DNA of 64,000 bases from Phyllostachys edulis (taxonomy: Eukaryota > Streptophyta > Magnoliopsida > Poales > Poaceae). The DNA is taken from positions 49,519,779 through 49,583,778 of the forward strand of contig CM070548.1 of assembly GCA_036346405.1 (NCBI GenBank), in the 5' to 3' direction. Under the pieces are notes generated by a model, which was not told where the DNA came from, ran no database searches, and saw only the letters and a list, made by a program, of their open reading frames with translations. Both the position numbers and the translations under genes were made by a program. Below, piece by piece: positions 35,661 to 47,287 of this stretch; the stretch's first letter is position 1; each line of letters opens with the position of its first letter.

Positions 35661-38600
35661 AAGCAAGGTCCAGCTCCAGTCCGGTTCAACTTGGGAGCTA
35701 CCCCAACCAGGACCCCAGTGCCAGGAGCAGCTCGTGGAGAACCTCAAACACCAGCTGTACCAGCCAAGACCCCTCAGCCGTTTGGAAGAGGTCATGTGAA
35801 CCATGTCGCTGTGGAGGAAGCCCAGATAGCCTCGGACGTCATGCTGGGTAAGTTCTTAGTTAACTCAGTGCCAGTTGCAGTTTTGTTTGACTCTAGAGCT
35901 TCCCATTCGTTTGTTTCCCGGATTTTTGCTGAAAAGCATCAGTTGAAGGTTTCGCCTCTTAAAACCACCTTGTTGGTTCAATCCCTCGGTTCGGAGTTAA
36001 GCACGAACCAGGGTTGTCCACAAGTTAAGGTGCTCATAGAAGGGGTAGAATTTCTAGCCGACCTGATCCTCCTTGACACCTAATCCCTAGATGTGATTTT
36101 GGGCATGGATTGGCCTGTTGGTCACCAAGCAGTTTTGGATTGTGGTGGTAGAAGCATCACCTTGGTCAATTCAGTGGGGATTAAAGTGAAGTTTGAAGCC
36201 TCCTCTGAGAAGCCTAAGACAGCAATGATCTGCAATGTCCAAGCTGTGTCCTTAGAAGATGTGCCAGTGGCCTGTGAGTTTCCAGATGTCTTCCCAGATG
36301 AGCTACCTGGAATGCCACCAGATAGAGACTTGGAGTTTGTCATCAACCTAGTCCCGGGGACTACTCCAATAGCCAAGAGACCTTACCGACTACCTGTTAA
36401 CGACCTGGTTGAGTTGAAGAAGTAGATTAAAGAGATGTTGGAGAAAGGTTTTGTCAGACCAAGTTCTTCACCTTGGGGAGCTCCAGTGATCTTTGTTGCA
36501 AAGAAGGATGGTACTCAGCGGATATGTGTGGACTATAAAGCTCTCAATGAAGTCACCATCAAGAACAAGTACCCTTTACCCAGGATAGATGATCTATTTG
36601 ACCAGTTAAAGGGAGACGGAGTGTTCTCCAAGATAGACTTGAGGTCAGGATACCATCAGTTGAAGATCCGGCAAGAGGACATACCCAAGACAGCCTTCTC
36701 AACCCGATATGGTCTGTTTGAGTTCACAGTCATGTCTTTTGGATTGACCAATGCCCCTGCTTACTTCATGAACTCGATGAATAAAGTGTTCATGGAGTAT
36801 CTAGATAAGTTTGTCATTGTCTTTATTGATGACACCCTGGTGTATTCTAAGAGTGAAGAAGAGCATGAAGAGCACCTCTACTTGGCCTTGAACAAGCTTA
36901 GAGATCATCAACTCTATGCAAAGTTCAACAAGTGTGTGTTTTGGTTGAAGGAAGTTACTTTCTTGGGGCACATTTTGTTGGCAGAAGGAGTTGCTGTCAA
37001 CCCCAGTAAGGTCAAGGATGTGCTCGATTGGGAGTCGCCCAAGTCAGTGCCTCAGATCAGGAGCTTTCTTGGCATGGCAGGATATTACCGTCGGTTATAG
37101 AAGGGTTCTCCAAGATAGCAAGACCTCTCACTCAGTTTCTGAAGGAGAAGAAGTATGCCTGGACGTCTGAATGTGAGCAGAGTTTTCAAGAGTTGAAGAA
37201 GCATTTGACCACTGCCCCAGTGCTGGTTTTGCCAAATGTCCGAAAGGATTTTGAGATCTATTGTGATGCATCATGACAAGGTCTTAGATGTGTCTTAATG
37301 CAAGAAAGGAAAGTTGTGGCTTATGCCTCCTGTCAGTTAAAGCCTCATGAAGCAAATTACCCCACTCATGACCTAGAGTTGACAGCCATAGTGCATGCTT
37401 TGAAGATATGGTGCCATTATTATCTCATTGGGAATCGTTGTGAAGTGTACACTGACCATAAGAGCTTGAAGTACATTTTCACCCAAGCTGACCTTAACAT
37501 GAGGCAAAGGAGATGGTTAGAATTGATCAAGGACTACAATGTTGGAATCCACTACCATCCAAGAAAGGCTAATGTGGTAGCAGATGCCTTAAGTAGGAAG
37601 GTCCACTACAATACCCTGACGATTAAGGAGAGCCAGCCCGCACTCTATGAAGAGTTTCAGAAGCTCAAGATTGAAGTGGTAGGAGAAGGTTTCCTAGCTG
37701 CTCTAGAAGTGCAACCCACCCTTCAAGATCAGATCAAGAAGGCTTAGGAAGAAGATGCAGATATCAAGGTGATCAAGAGCAACATGGAGAAAGGCAAATC
37801 CTTAAGGTTTTCTAAAGATGAGCAAGGCACTGTTTGGTTCGACAAGCGCATTTGTGTACCAGACCAGAATGAGCTCAAGCAATTGATACTCGAGGAAGCA
37901 CATGAAGCCTTGTACTCCATCCATCTAGAAGTGCAAAGATGTACCAAGATCTCAAGGAGCTCTATTGGTGGCCTAGCATGAAGCGTGAAATTGCAGATTT
38001 TATAGCTCAGTGTGATGTTTGCCAGAGAGTTAAAGCCGAGCATCAAAGACCTGCTGGGCTCTTGCAACCTTTGAGCATACCAGAGTGGATTTCATCACTG
38101 ATTTGCCAAGAACAAGAGCTGGTTATGATTCCATCTGGGTGATCGTGGACCGTCTAACCAAAGTGGCTCACTTCCTCCCGGTCAAGACCACCTATTCCAG
38201 AGAAAATCTTGTAGAGATGTACATGGCAAAGATAGTGTGCCAGCATGGTGTGCCCAAGAAGATCGTATCGGATCGAGGATCTCAGTTCACCTCAAAGTTC
38301 TAGCAGAAGCTACACAGTGTCCTAGGCACTAACTTGAATTTCAGTACAACCTACCATCCTCAAACAGATGGCCAAACAGAGAGGGTAAACCAAATTCTAG
38401 AAGATATGTTGAGAGCTTGCGCTCTAGAGAACCAAGCCAGCTGGGACCAGATGTTGTCGTATGCTGAGTTTTCATACAACAACAGTCATCAAGCAGGCCT
38501 GTAGATGTCCCCATTTGAAGCCCTGTAGATGGAAGAAAATGTCGAACACCATTGTATTGGATTGAATCAAGGGAAGGACAAGTGCTTGGGCCAGATATCT

Positions 38601-39161
38601 TGAAGGAAGCCGAAGATCAAGTCAAGTCCATCTGGGAAAAGCTGAGAGCAGCTCAGTCCAGGCAGAAAAGCTATGCTGATAATCGACGCCGAGATTTAGC
38701 TTTCACCCCTGGGGACTATGTGTATCTAAAGGTGTCACCTCTCAAAGGAATGCGACATTTTAGGGTAAGTGGGAAGCTTGCCCCAAAGATACATTGGACC
38801 TTTCCCAGTTCTTGTCCGAAGAGGAGAAGTTGCTTATAAGCTAGAGCTCCCACCTCAGCTGTCTGGCGTGCATGATGTATTCCATGTGTCCCAGTTGAGG
38901 AAATGCCTGCGTGTGCCCGAGAAGCAAATGCCTCTAGAAGCAGTGGACCTCCAAGAAGACCTCTCCTACAAAGACCAACCCGTCAAGATCTTGGAAGTGG
39001 CAGAACGAGTCACAAGGAGCAAAGTCATCTGTTTCTGCAAGGTCCAGTGGAGCAACCACACTGAAGGAGAAGCTACCTGGGAGCGTGAAGAGGACTTGAA
39101 GGATGAGTTCCCAAACCTATTCCCTAGTCAGCCTGAATCTCAGGGTCGAGATTCCCTTTAA
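35661..39161 (+). pseudogene. Element C pol with chromodomain, broken
   Basis: Protease LFDSRASHSF (D at 35889; DSG changed to DSR as in A). RT runs from DVFPDELPGMPPDRD to FIDD (36822-36833). RNase H shows YCDAS and TDHKSLKYIF. Integrase retains MDFITDLP, SDRGSQF and TERVNQILEDM. The C-terminal chromodomain is about 38985-39115 (EATWEREEDLKDEFPNLF). Defects: TAG at 36423, 37745, 38301 and 38502, TAA at 36081, TGA at 37274. Frameshifts lie near 37095 (a lost C), 37935, 38510 and 38780. A deletion near 38085 joins PEW to DFITDLP. The chromodomain would direct integration to marked chromatin. Confidence 0.93.
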
Positions 39162-39173
39162 GGGAGGTAGGTT
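39158..39173 (+). other. Polypurine tract of element C
   Basis: TTAAGGGAGGTAGGTT immediately before the 3' LTR, nearly the same as in A. Confidence 0.88.
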
Positions 39174-39660
39174 TGTAATGCCCTAGTTTCCATGTGTTTG
39201 AAAATTTTGAAATTTTAAAAGCTAACCATTCGGTTTTGTTGAATTGCTCAAGCTTAACTTGGAGATTTTGGAAATTTGGAGGTTTAATATGAATTAATCG
39301 AACTTCAACAAATTCAAGTATGGTTTATTTGGATGTTTTTTGAGCTCTGACGTTGTTTTTCCATCTCACTATTCATTCAGATCTCCCCGTTTGGACCTCC
39401 CCTTGTGTCTTTTGTTCAAACTTACCTTTAGTCCAGACCTTCATTTGGTTTAGACCTCCTTTTGGTCTAGACCTCCATCTCTGTTTGAACCCTCCTTCAG
39501 TTTTGACATCCCCTTGGGTCACGACCACCCCGAGATGCTCCAAGCTCGGGTTTGTGTTTCAAACATCCTTGATTTCCAAAATCCAAAGTTCGGGTTGAAT
39601 GCCCCCTTTCCGAACCTTCCTCTCATCCAACCCTCTTTCCTCCTCGTCATCAGGACCTCC

Positions 39661-39899
39661 TTTGCGTTCATCTTGACCGTCAGGACCTCCTCCGAGTTCA
39701 TCTTGACCGTCAGGACCTCCTTTGCATTCATCTTGACTGTCAGGACCTCCTCCAAGTTCATCTTGACCGTCAGGACCACCTCCGAGTTCATCTTGACCGT
39801 CAGGACCTCCTCCGAGTTCATCTTGACCGTCAAGACCTCCTTTGCGTTATCTTGACCGTCAGCACCTCCTCCGAGTCCATTATGACTGTCAGGACCTCC
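39661..39899 (+). repeat. 30-bp minisatellite, 8 units (3' LTR of C)
   Basis: Eight units matching 30781-31020; one unit has lost a base (TTTGCGTTA). The order of unit types differs from the 5' copy. Confidence 0.92.
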
Positions 39900-40704
39900 C
39901 TTGACCTCCTCCTCAGGACCTCCTCATCCTCAAGACCTCCCCCTCGGTCCAAACCTCCCTTTTCGTTTGGACCTCTCCATCTCTCAGTCCTTTTCTCTCT
40001 CTTCATGCGAGCGCGCTCAGTCCGAGCCGTCCAATTGAGGTTGGACGATCAGATCAAGTTGAGTTCATGACCTCCCTTGAGGTCCCGACCTCCCCTTTGG
40101 GTCACGACCTCCCTTAGGTCACGACCTCCCTCTCGATCTTTTTGCAAAGACCACCTCTTTTGGTTCACGACCTCCCTTGAGATCCCGACCTCCCCTTCGG
40201 GTCACGACCTCCCTCTTGGTCTTTTTGCAAAGATCACCCTCCTGACCAGTCGCTGGTCAGCCCTGTTCACTTTCTCTTCCTTGCCCTTCTCCTGTTGAGA
40301 CGTGCGCATTAAATGCTGTCGTCTTTGTGGCATCGTGCGCATTAAATGCTGCTGTCTCTGTGCGATGTGGGCATTAAACGATGCCGTCTTGCTGAGACGT
40401 GCGCATTAAATGCGGTTGCCTTCCGGTCTTTTGCAAAGACCACCCCCTGGTCAAGACCACCCCTTGTGGTCAGGACCTCCTCTTTGGGTCACGACCTCCT
40501 CCTTGGTCGAGACCATCCTGCTGGTCTTTTTGCAAAGACCACCCCTTTGATCCTTTTGCAAAGACCACCCTCCTAACCAACCGCCGGTCAGCCCTGTTTA
40601 CCTTCTCTTCCCTTCTCCTTTTCCTGTTGCAACGTGCGCGTTGCATGCTGCTGTCTTTGTTGCGGCATAGGAATTGAATGTCGTTGTCTCCGTTGAGCCT
40701 CACC

Positions 40705-42321
40705 ATGCCGCCGCAAAGCTAGCCGCATCTTCCGGTTGCCTGGGTTCCCCATTCCACTTCAAATAGAGTTTTGGGGAGCTCTTTTTGCCCTTCTTTGCCT
40801 TCCCTCGCCATTCTTTCTCCCTTGCTCTCTCTTTCTCTCGACTTCCTTCGTTCAAGCTCAGCCTTGAGTGGTCCAGTTTCTACTTTTCTTTGACTTAGTT
40901 CTCTTCTTATTAGTTCTTTGGCTTTGCTTGAGAGTTTATTTGGCTTCATTTTATCGATTTGGCTCGTTTCGCACGTGTAGATTCCAGTGTGCCCGAGGAG
41001 TTCGTGGACCCGACAACCTCGACTGAAGCAGCTCAGTTCTTCAGCGAAGGTAAGTCATAGGCCTTTGATCATCTTGAACCTGTTTTATAAAAAGTATTTT
41101 GTTTTATATCAACATGCATGGCTATTTGTATAAAAATGGTTTTGGGAGTAGCTACACACCCACTTGTCAGTAAGACTCTTTGAATAATTGAAAACAACAT
41201 GTTGACATGTATCTTTGGACATCCGTAGGATGGGTTATCTTAGTTGGGTATTATTGATATACCAACATGGGTGCGTTCTATGCTTAGTCATGCTCTATTT
41301 AGACGTTGGTCTCTCGTTCGCATGATTCATCGATGTTAAACTTGACTAAATGAGCTATGGAATTGTGGCAGCGCCACTATTGATAAAATTTGTTGTGCCA
41401 TGACTAGGGTGGTCATTTGGCTGGGTTGAACCGAAATGTTTTCTTACTCAGGCAAGTGATCCTGCAGTAAAGGGGGTGCTATACGCACACTGGGATGAGG
41501 TGGTCTTGCTTGAGTAGCCTTTAAGGACTTAGCCTTGTTCCATTGATCTAGGCATACCGTGCAACCACAAGTTCATTTATGGGGTGGACTAGGCCAACTA
41601 ATTAGCGATGCTTTGTCTTGGTTCTGTTTTTGATGGTTACGGCGCAAGAGGGGACCAGGACGGCGAAACGTTAGCGAGCAGAACCGAGGCAAGGCAGGAC
41701 TTTGTAAAGGCCTTGATACACTCTCTGGACTGCTTACCTAAGGTAGTAAGCAGTGGCATTGGCCATTCCAGACCAACTAGAGAGGTCATGTATTGTGGGT
41801 AAAGCCGTACAACCTTTGCAGAGTGTAAATCTATTCGAATAGTCGTGTCCCTGATTATGGACAACGCCCGGTGATATCCTGCAAGGGGTAGATCTTTCTT
41901 AAAATGTGGTCATGGTTGATTCCGAGCGGTTTGGCTCACGACCAGGGTGGTCATGAGAGGTCTAGCCCATGACCAGGGTGGTCATGTTTGGCCTGGGCAC
42001 ACAACCAGGGTGGTCGCGTGTTGCTTTTAAAGAAAACTTGTTACTAATGTATTAACCTTTCAACTTGTGCTTTGCAATCTACTTACAATATTTCTAATAA
42101 ATGTTGCTTTCTGCAAACTAACCATATAGCTATCCTTGTCAAGACCAGTATAAATATTATTTGTATAGCATTTCGCTATGACTTGCTGAGTACATTCATA
42201 GTATTCATGGCTTGTGCCCTCTGGTTGATCAGCAGCCGAAGACCTCCTAGGGAGCTCCGAGCTCTTTGAAGAGGAGTTCATTGAAGACTATGCATGCTCG
42301 AAGACGTCCTCCACTCGATAG
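40705..42321 (+). pseudogene. Split LTR reading frame, 3' LTR copy of C
   Basis: Exon 0 starts with ATG 40705 in a good context (CTCACCATGCCG) and stays open except for one TAG (TCG in the 5' LTR) to CCAG 40876. That is 172 nt, hence phase 1. Exon A is 40981-41049 (69 nt), beginning DSSVPEEFVDP, and here ends with a canonical donor AAG/GTAAGT. Exon B begins at 42233 after CTGGTTGATCAG; its usual TAG has become TCG and the frame runs on to TAG 42319-42321. The exon 0 donor (CCAG/TTTCTA) is not canonical. Confidence 0.45.
41794..41867 (+). other. Conserved LTR block, 3' LTR of C
   Basis: GTGGGTAAAGCCGTAC, CTATTCGAATAG and GATTATGGACAACGCC. One of six copies of the block in this window. Confidence 0.75.
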
Positions 42322-42704
42322 CTTGTGGGCTCATCGAATGGCTTCCGCGTTGTGTTTTGATCCACTGCAGATTTCTTTTGTTGTTAGCCCTGCGTGGCAC
42401 CTCTGTAAACAAGCTTGACCATAAGGTCTTTTGTCAGTATTAAAGTTAATTTGTCTGCTTCATCTATTGTTTGTGGTATGGGTGTGATGACACCTTTTGA
42501 TGCAACCTGTGCGAGCTAGCAACTGATCTTGGGACTAGCTCAGTGCATAGAGGGCTGGGCCTCCTGGTGGTCTTGGAAGACCTCCTAGGTGATCCTGGAG
42601 GACCTCCCCGGGTTGGGGTCCTCACAATACCGGTCATGCTGATACCAAGTAATTGCCTATGTCAATTTTAATTAAGAGTCTAACGATGATGTCTTCCAAA
42701 CCAA

Positions 42705-42778
42705 GTGTCGTCCATAACTGTGGACATAGCTATTCGAATAGATTAAACCCTGCAGGGGAGTACAACTTTACCCACAAG
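42705..42778 (-). other. Conserved LTR block, solo LTR F
   Basis: On the minus strand CTTGTGGGTAAAG, GCAGGGTTTAATC, TATTCGAATA and CACAGTTATGGACGAC, in the same order as in the other families. Confidence 0.72.
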
Positions 42779-43609
42779 ACTCAACCAGCCAGTAAGCCTC
42801 CGAAAAAGGACACACTTCCTAAGGTATGCCGGCCGGGGAGATCGAGACTCGATATTTTTCAACAAGACGACCCTATTGAGTTGAATCACCCATGTGAGAT
42901 GAAACCCCACTCGGTACAAGCTATTTATAGAACTTGCTAAGCGGGCACGCAAGTTATGTTGGAAATCCTAGTGTATGGTAGTTAGTATATGGATAACCCC
43001 CAACATAAGAAATAGGGCTCACCCGCACGTTATAGTATTACACTGGATTCGTACGAACATATGATCACACACATGATGTCCTCACACCACCTGTGTTTCA
43101 ACCCAATAAGACCCTCCCCTTACTTGATCAAGCGGTGCCCATACACCGCGTATGGAAGTACCAGTGTTACTTGGATTGACAAGTCTTACCACGATACCCA
43201 AATCTCGTGCACGAAGGCACCCACACTACTAGCCACTTGTCCAGAACAAAATCAGTTTTGAATAAAAAAAATTTGAACTCAATAACTAGATTTGAAGATC
43301 TGGACAAAAGCATAAAAGTAAAATGTTTAGTGTTTCCCACGATTGACAGGCTAAACCCATCAACTGAACTAACGTTTCTACTAACTTGCAAGGCTAAGCA
43401 TTCATATAAAGAGTAAATACTATCACATGACATCTAACTTAAGCATAGCGGTATGGAAATATCAAGGATAACCTGCAAGAGTTAGGACATAGCTAACTAG
43501 ACTCACAAAATATCCATACTTCAAAAATAGCATACAAGCAAGTATAATTGCATTTCAAAGTAACTAGATAGAAATTCTGGGATCAACATGTATGCAAGAT
43601 GATGTTTGC

Positions 43610-44801
43610 CTTGCAGGAAGTCCACTTTCTCAACCTCGGGCACGTATTCACTTGCTTCTGGCAATTCGGAATCTAGAAAGAACAATATCGAATAAACACT
43701 GAGAAAGTCAAAAACTTCAAAATGCTCAAAAATGCATGAAACTACCATAGTAGTGATATTATTATTTTAGATGAATTTAGGTGAAAATTTTAGTTCAATT
43801 GGAGTTCGTATGTGCAAGTTATAGCCTTTTGAAAGTCTACCAGGAAGAAAAATCCTAAAAATCATGTTACTGTAGCTTTGGCTGAAATTAATTATTTTTG
43901 TGAAAATTTGCAGAGTAGTGTTGAATACAAAAACTACATGGTCTGCTAGAGAATAAAATTTGATGAACAACACAATTGGATTCATCTCATTTGGAGTTCA
44001 TATGATTTTTTATGAATTTTCAAAGTTAATTGAATTTTTTGTGTAAAAATAATTCTTTTCTGGATTTTCTATAGCATTAAATACTTTTTATACTTAGGTT
44101 AACCTAGCTTCTGTCATTGACAAATCAGCCCCATGTATTTTTTTTCTTTCTTTTTCATTTATTTCTAAAGAAAACACCTACTGACATGTGGAGTCCACAT
44201 GTCATAGGCTCGATTCGGTTCATGCAAATAGTGCATGGACCGGATGTCCACATGCACAGTGCAGTGGTCCATGGACCGGGATCACTGTGCACTTAATGGA
44301 ATAGGCCCGCATGTCACTGACTCGTTACAAAATCCGGTTCTTAACTCCCCCTTGATTTCTGTTCACGAGGCCCACTCGTCAGCGAAACAACGCGTCATCA
44401 ATTCAGCAGCTAAGCAATGATTACCCTTAAACCGACTGAGATTTGGTTAATTAAACACGCTACAGTAATTGCCAGAATTCAGACATAACAAAGCGCGCGC
44501 GATCGCAACTTTGCCCGGCGTGTTGCCGGCAATGCGGTCCACATCGGCGCTGACCAAGGCTAGAAATGAAGTCCTTACGTCCTAGCGATGCTATCGGTAC
44601 TGGCCGCGAGTGCTCCAATGAACCACAGCGATGGCGCGACGGCGAGGGGTAGCGGTTGAGCTACGACACATGCGGCTAAGACGACTCGGCGATAATTCAA
44701 GCAAATTAACGCACGCATAAGCTTCTACGAGGTGTAGTGAACCTACCGGAACCAAGAAGAGGACCGGAGGGGCACAGAGGAGCTCTGGCGATGTTGACCA
44801 T
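43610..44801 (-). CDS. Split LTR reading frame, family F: exons 0 and A
   Basis: Exon 0 has ATG at 44801 in a near-perfect plant/animal start context (GCCGCCGCCATGG). It encodes MVNIARAPLCPSGPLLGS and ends TTCCG before donor GTAGGT at 44747, 55 nt, phase 1. Exon A is 43672-43610 (63 nt), after acceptor TTGTTCTTTCTAG and before the GC donor CAAG/GCAAAC; it begins DSELPEASEYVPEV. Joined in phase to exon B (14306-14245) this predicts about 59 residues with no stop. It is the only copy in the window with all three exons and a start codon intact. The peptide matches no family I know. Confidence 0.5.
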
Positions 44802-45600
44802 GGCGGCGGCGGTGAGGTTGACGTGGGGATGATGACTTGAGCTAAGAGGAGAGAAAGTAGAAGTCGGGGAAGCTCAAGTGAGTTACAAAGATGCTCGGAG
44901 AGGAATGAATCGATAAATGTCTTACTAGACTAGAGATGAGGAAGAGGTGACTTCGGCCGGACTTGAAGAAAATCCAAAATCCCGATGTCCCTATGGACGA
45001 TTGGTAAAATTGATGAGGGGATTTACTTCCCATATCCTAGAACACGTGCTGATGCGCCTAGGAGAGGAAGGAGCTCACTGGAGACAAGGATGGCGAAGCG
45101 GCGGCACTTGGTGCGTGCTCTGGAGATGACGAAGACAAACCTACGTTCCTGTTGCTTCGCTACATGGCAAGGCTTCGTCTTATCAAAATGGATACAGCAT
45201 GCAACAGAGAGAAAGACGGCAAAGGATCGAGAGGATTTACCTCAGAGAGGAGGGAGAAAGGTCGGGCTCATCTGAGCGGCCGAGAGGGAGAGGGTGGGAT
45301 TTTGAGGTGCATGGAAATGACGGGAGGCAACGGTGCCACACATGGTGTCTCTGGATTGGATGGCGACGGCGGTGGCGAAACGGCGTGAGCTTGCATGGAC
45401 GGAGCCGACCGGACGCAGCGCCAGCTTGTGCTTGCGCTCGGAGCTTCCTTGACGCGTGGCGAGGCACCTGGAGATGAAGCCTCTAGCGTGTGGGCCGGGC
45501 TGTCAGCGGGAGAGGTGAAGCGGTGCGATCGAAGCCTGGTTAGGTCGAATCAAGTCAACCCAACCAGTTTGACTGTTTTAAAATTCAAACCCCTCCACTT
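44160..45600 (-). other. GC-rich promoter-side region of solo LTR F
   Basis: GC-rich sequence around and upstream (minus strand) of exon 0, with many CpG sites. Short ORFs on both strands overlap and appear incidental. I do not find a convincing TATA box. Confidence 0.45.
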
Positions 45601-46033
45601 GTTCTAACAATTTAAAATAGTAGATAAATTTCAAAAATTCTAAGATTTTGCGAAGAGGTTCGTGGGATGAGATAGAACATATATAAATTTTCTAACCACA
45701 CTATTCATATTTTAATTGCTTATTTTAAATCCTTTATAGTAGATGTTTCTAAATTGAGTATGAATTTTTGTCAAGGTTAAGTTGGATTCTAAAATTTTGA
45801 GAAAAATCATATTTATTCATAATAATTATTCTAATGTTTATATAATTATTTACCAAAGATATTCATAAGCATTTATCCCTAGTTTCTTTTGTAACTTCGA
45901 TTTGAGTTGTATGTTTTATTTTGATTTGAAATTCTTCAAAGGCAATAATTTGTGCAAATGCTCCAGAAATCATATGAATGCTCATAAGATGCATCTAAAT
46001 TCAATTTAGTTAAAATGAGGCTGTGACAACTAA

Positions 46034-46782
46034 GAATGGTTTCACACACATCCTAGCACCCTCAATCATAGCAAGAATCAAGTCAAAAGCCCTCAAGAGC
46101 AGCACCCCCAAAATCACCATTTCTTCCACAAAGATCGAGCAAACTCAAGAACTTGCAATAGAAAGTACCAAGATGGATGAGATCTAGTCTCCAAGAGATA
46201 TATCCATCACTTATCTATCCTAGATACAAAGCAAGATCAGGGGGGAGGACCACCAAAAACCACGCCAAATCAAGAAATCAACAGTTTGGAGATTTGATTT
46301 CTACATGAAGATGAATGTTTACAGTCACTCCCTTGGGAGGACAAAGCTACTAGGACAACACACACGCACGTGCTCTCATCTCTCTCAATACATCTCTCAA
46401 ACCCTAGCCTCCTCCTCTCTCTACGTTCCCGAAATTTTCACATTATGGTTCCTCGGCTTAGATGGATAAGTAAATCCTACACCACCCCCTTGTATAGTGG
46501 AGGCTAGATCTAGAGAGAAACCTAGCGGGCACCCGTTAAGACCACACACAAATGGGTCTCACTCGGGCACGCTTCTGAAAGCGTCGTCTTCATCTTTAGC
46601 TCTATTAGGCCAAATTCATCATGCTTTGCCCTCCATGGAGTATCCTTGACCTAATCCACATAGACCACCGCCATGGTTTCACACACTGCCACTTTTTTGT
46701 TATTAGGCAACTTAGTAAAATGCCCCTCTATTGACCTTTCCCGATTCCATCACATCGAGCATCACCCATGCTTCTTCATCAT
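46034..46782 (-). repeat. Sirevirus D LTR, right of solo LTR F
   Basis: Continues the LTR sequence broken at 13762. It holds a minus-strand TATA-like CTATACAAGG (about 46490-46499) and a leader-like stretch. No ORF of interest. Confidence 0.55.
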
Positions 46783-47287
46783 TAAGGGTCAAAACGGATC
46801 GAATACGAATCGAATAGTGGTAAAACCATATTTGTATTCGTATTTTTTAAAGGAATACAAATTTGAATATGCTTGAATACGAATACGAATCGAATGTCAT
46901 AACGAATATGAATGCAAATCGAATATCTACTCCATTCGGTCGTATCTAGATATCCTCATAACTTATGTAATGTGAAGATATTAGTGACGCTTTATCTTTG
47001 TACAGACACACTTAAGTAGTCTAATCTATTTATTTGACATAAAGGAACATGAATTCATATTAAATTACAAAAACCATCCAACAAATACGAATAGTTCAGA
47101 TAAAATAACAATTCGTATGGAAAAATTCCATACCATATTCGCATCCATATATTGTTATGCAAATTCGAATACAAATGCGAATAGGAGAGAAATTGCTAAT
47201 CGAATGGAAAATTCTATATTGTATTTGTACCCTGTCGAATATGGTAGTCGAATAATACGGATAATTCGTATCCATTTTACATCCCTA
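46783..47287. mobile_element. hAT-like MITE (505 bp)
   Basis: Ends read TAAGGGTCAAAACGGATCGA and, on the other strand, TAGGGATGTAAAATGGATACGA: imperfect inverted repeats. The flanks TTCATCAT (46775-46782) and GTCATCAT (47288-47295) form an 8-bp TSD with one change, as expected for hAT. The interior is A/T-rich with many ATTCG/CGAAT motifs and no coding capacity. Confidence 0.75.

Larger units (their letters stand above)
30294..42626 (+). mobile_element. Element C: Ty3 chromovirus (Tekay-like), full length, degraded
   Basis: Complete element on the plus strand with a perfect TSD ATACC (30289-30293 and 42627-42631). The 5' LTR is 30294-34033, primer site 34038-34050, gag-pol 34605-39161, polypurine tract 39158-39173 and 3' LTR 39174-42626. 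A C-terminal chromodomain marks it as a chromovirus. It is inserted in solo LTR F, 90 bp right of B. Unlike A, it has no extra ORF before gag. Confidence 0.96.
39174..42626 (+). repeat. 3' LTR of element C (3.45 kb)
   Basis: Begins TGTAATGCCC and ends GGGGTCCTCACA. It lacks part of the GACCTCC array present in the 5' LTR, and has about 42 bp (41507-41548) that the 5' LTR lacks. Otherwise it aligns end to end. Confidence 0.94.
13763..46028 (-). mobile_element. Solo LTR F (~4.2 kb), split by nested elements B and C
   Basis: The LTR starts on the minus strand at 46028 (TGTCACAGCC) and ends at 13763 (GGGGTCCCCCACA). It is flanked by GCTAA (13758-13762) and ACTAA (46029-46033), a 5-bp TSD with one change. 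Removing insertions B and C leaves 13763-14497, 30209-30293 and 42632-46028, about 4.2 kb. No gag-pol of its own lies inside, so it is a solo LTR formed by LTR-LTR recombination. It shares the conserved block and split reading frame with the LTRs of A, C and G. Confidence 0.85.

Noticed and set aside
44985..45607. Several overlapping ORFs on both strands near 45 kb
   Set aside because: They are in the GC-rich part of solo LTR F; overlapping frames on both strands without motifs are expected from composition.
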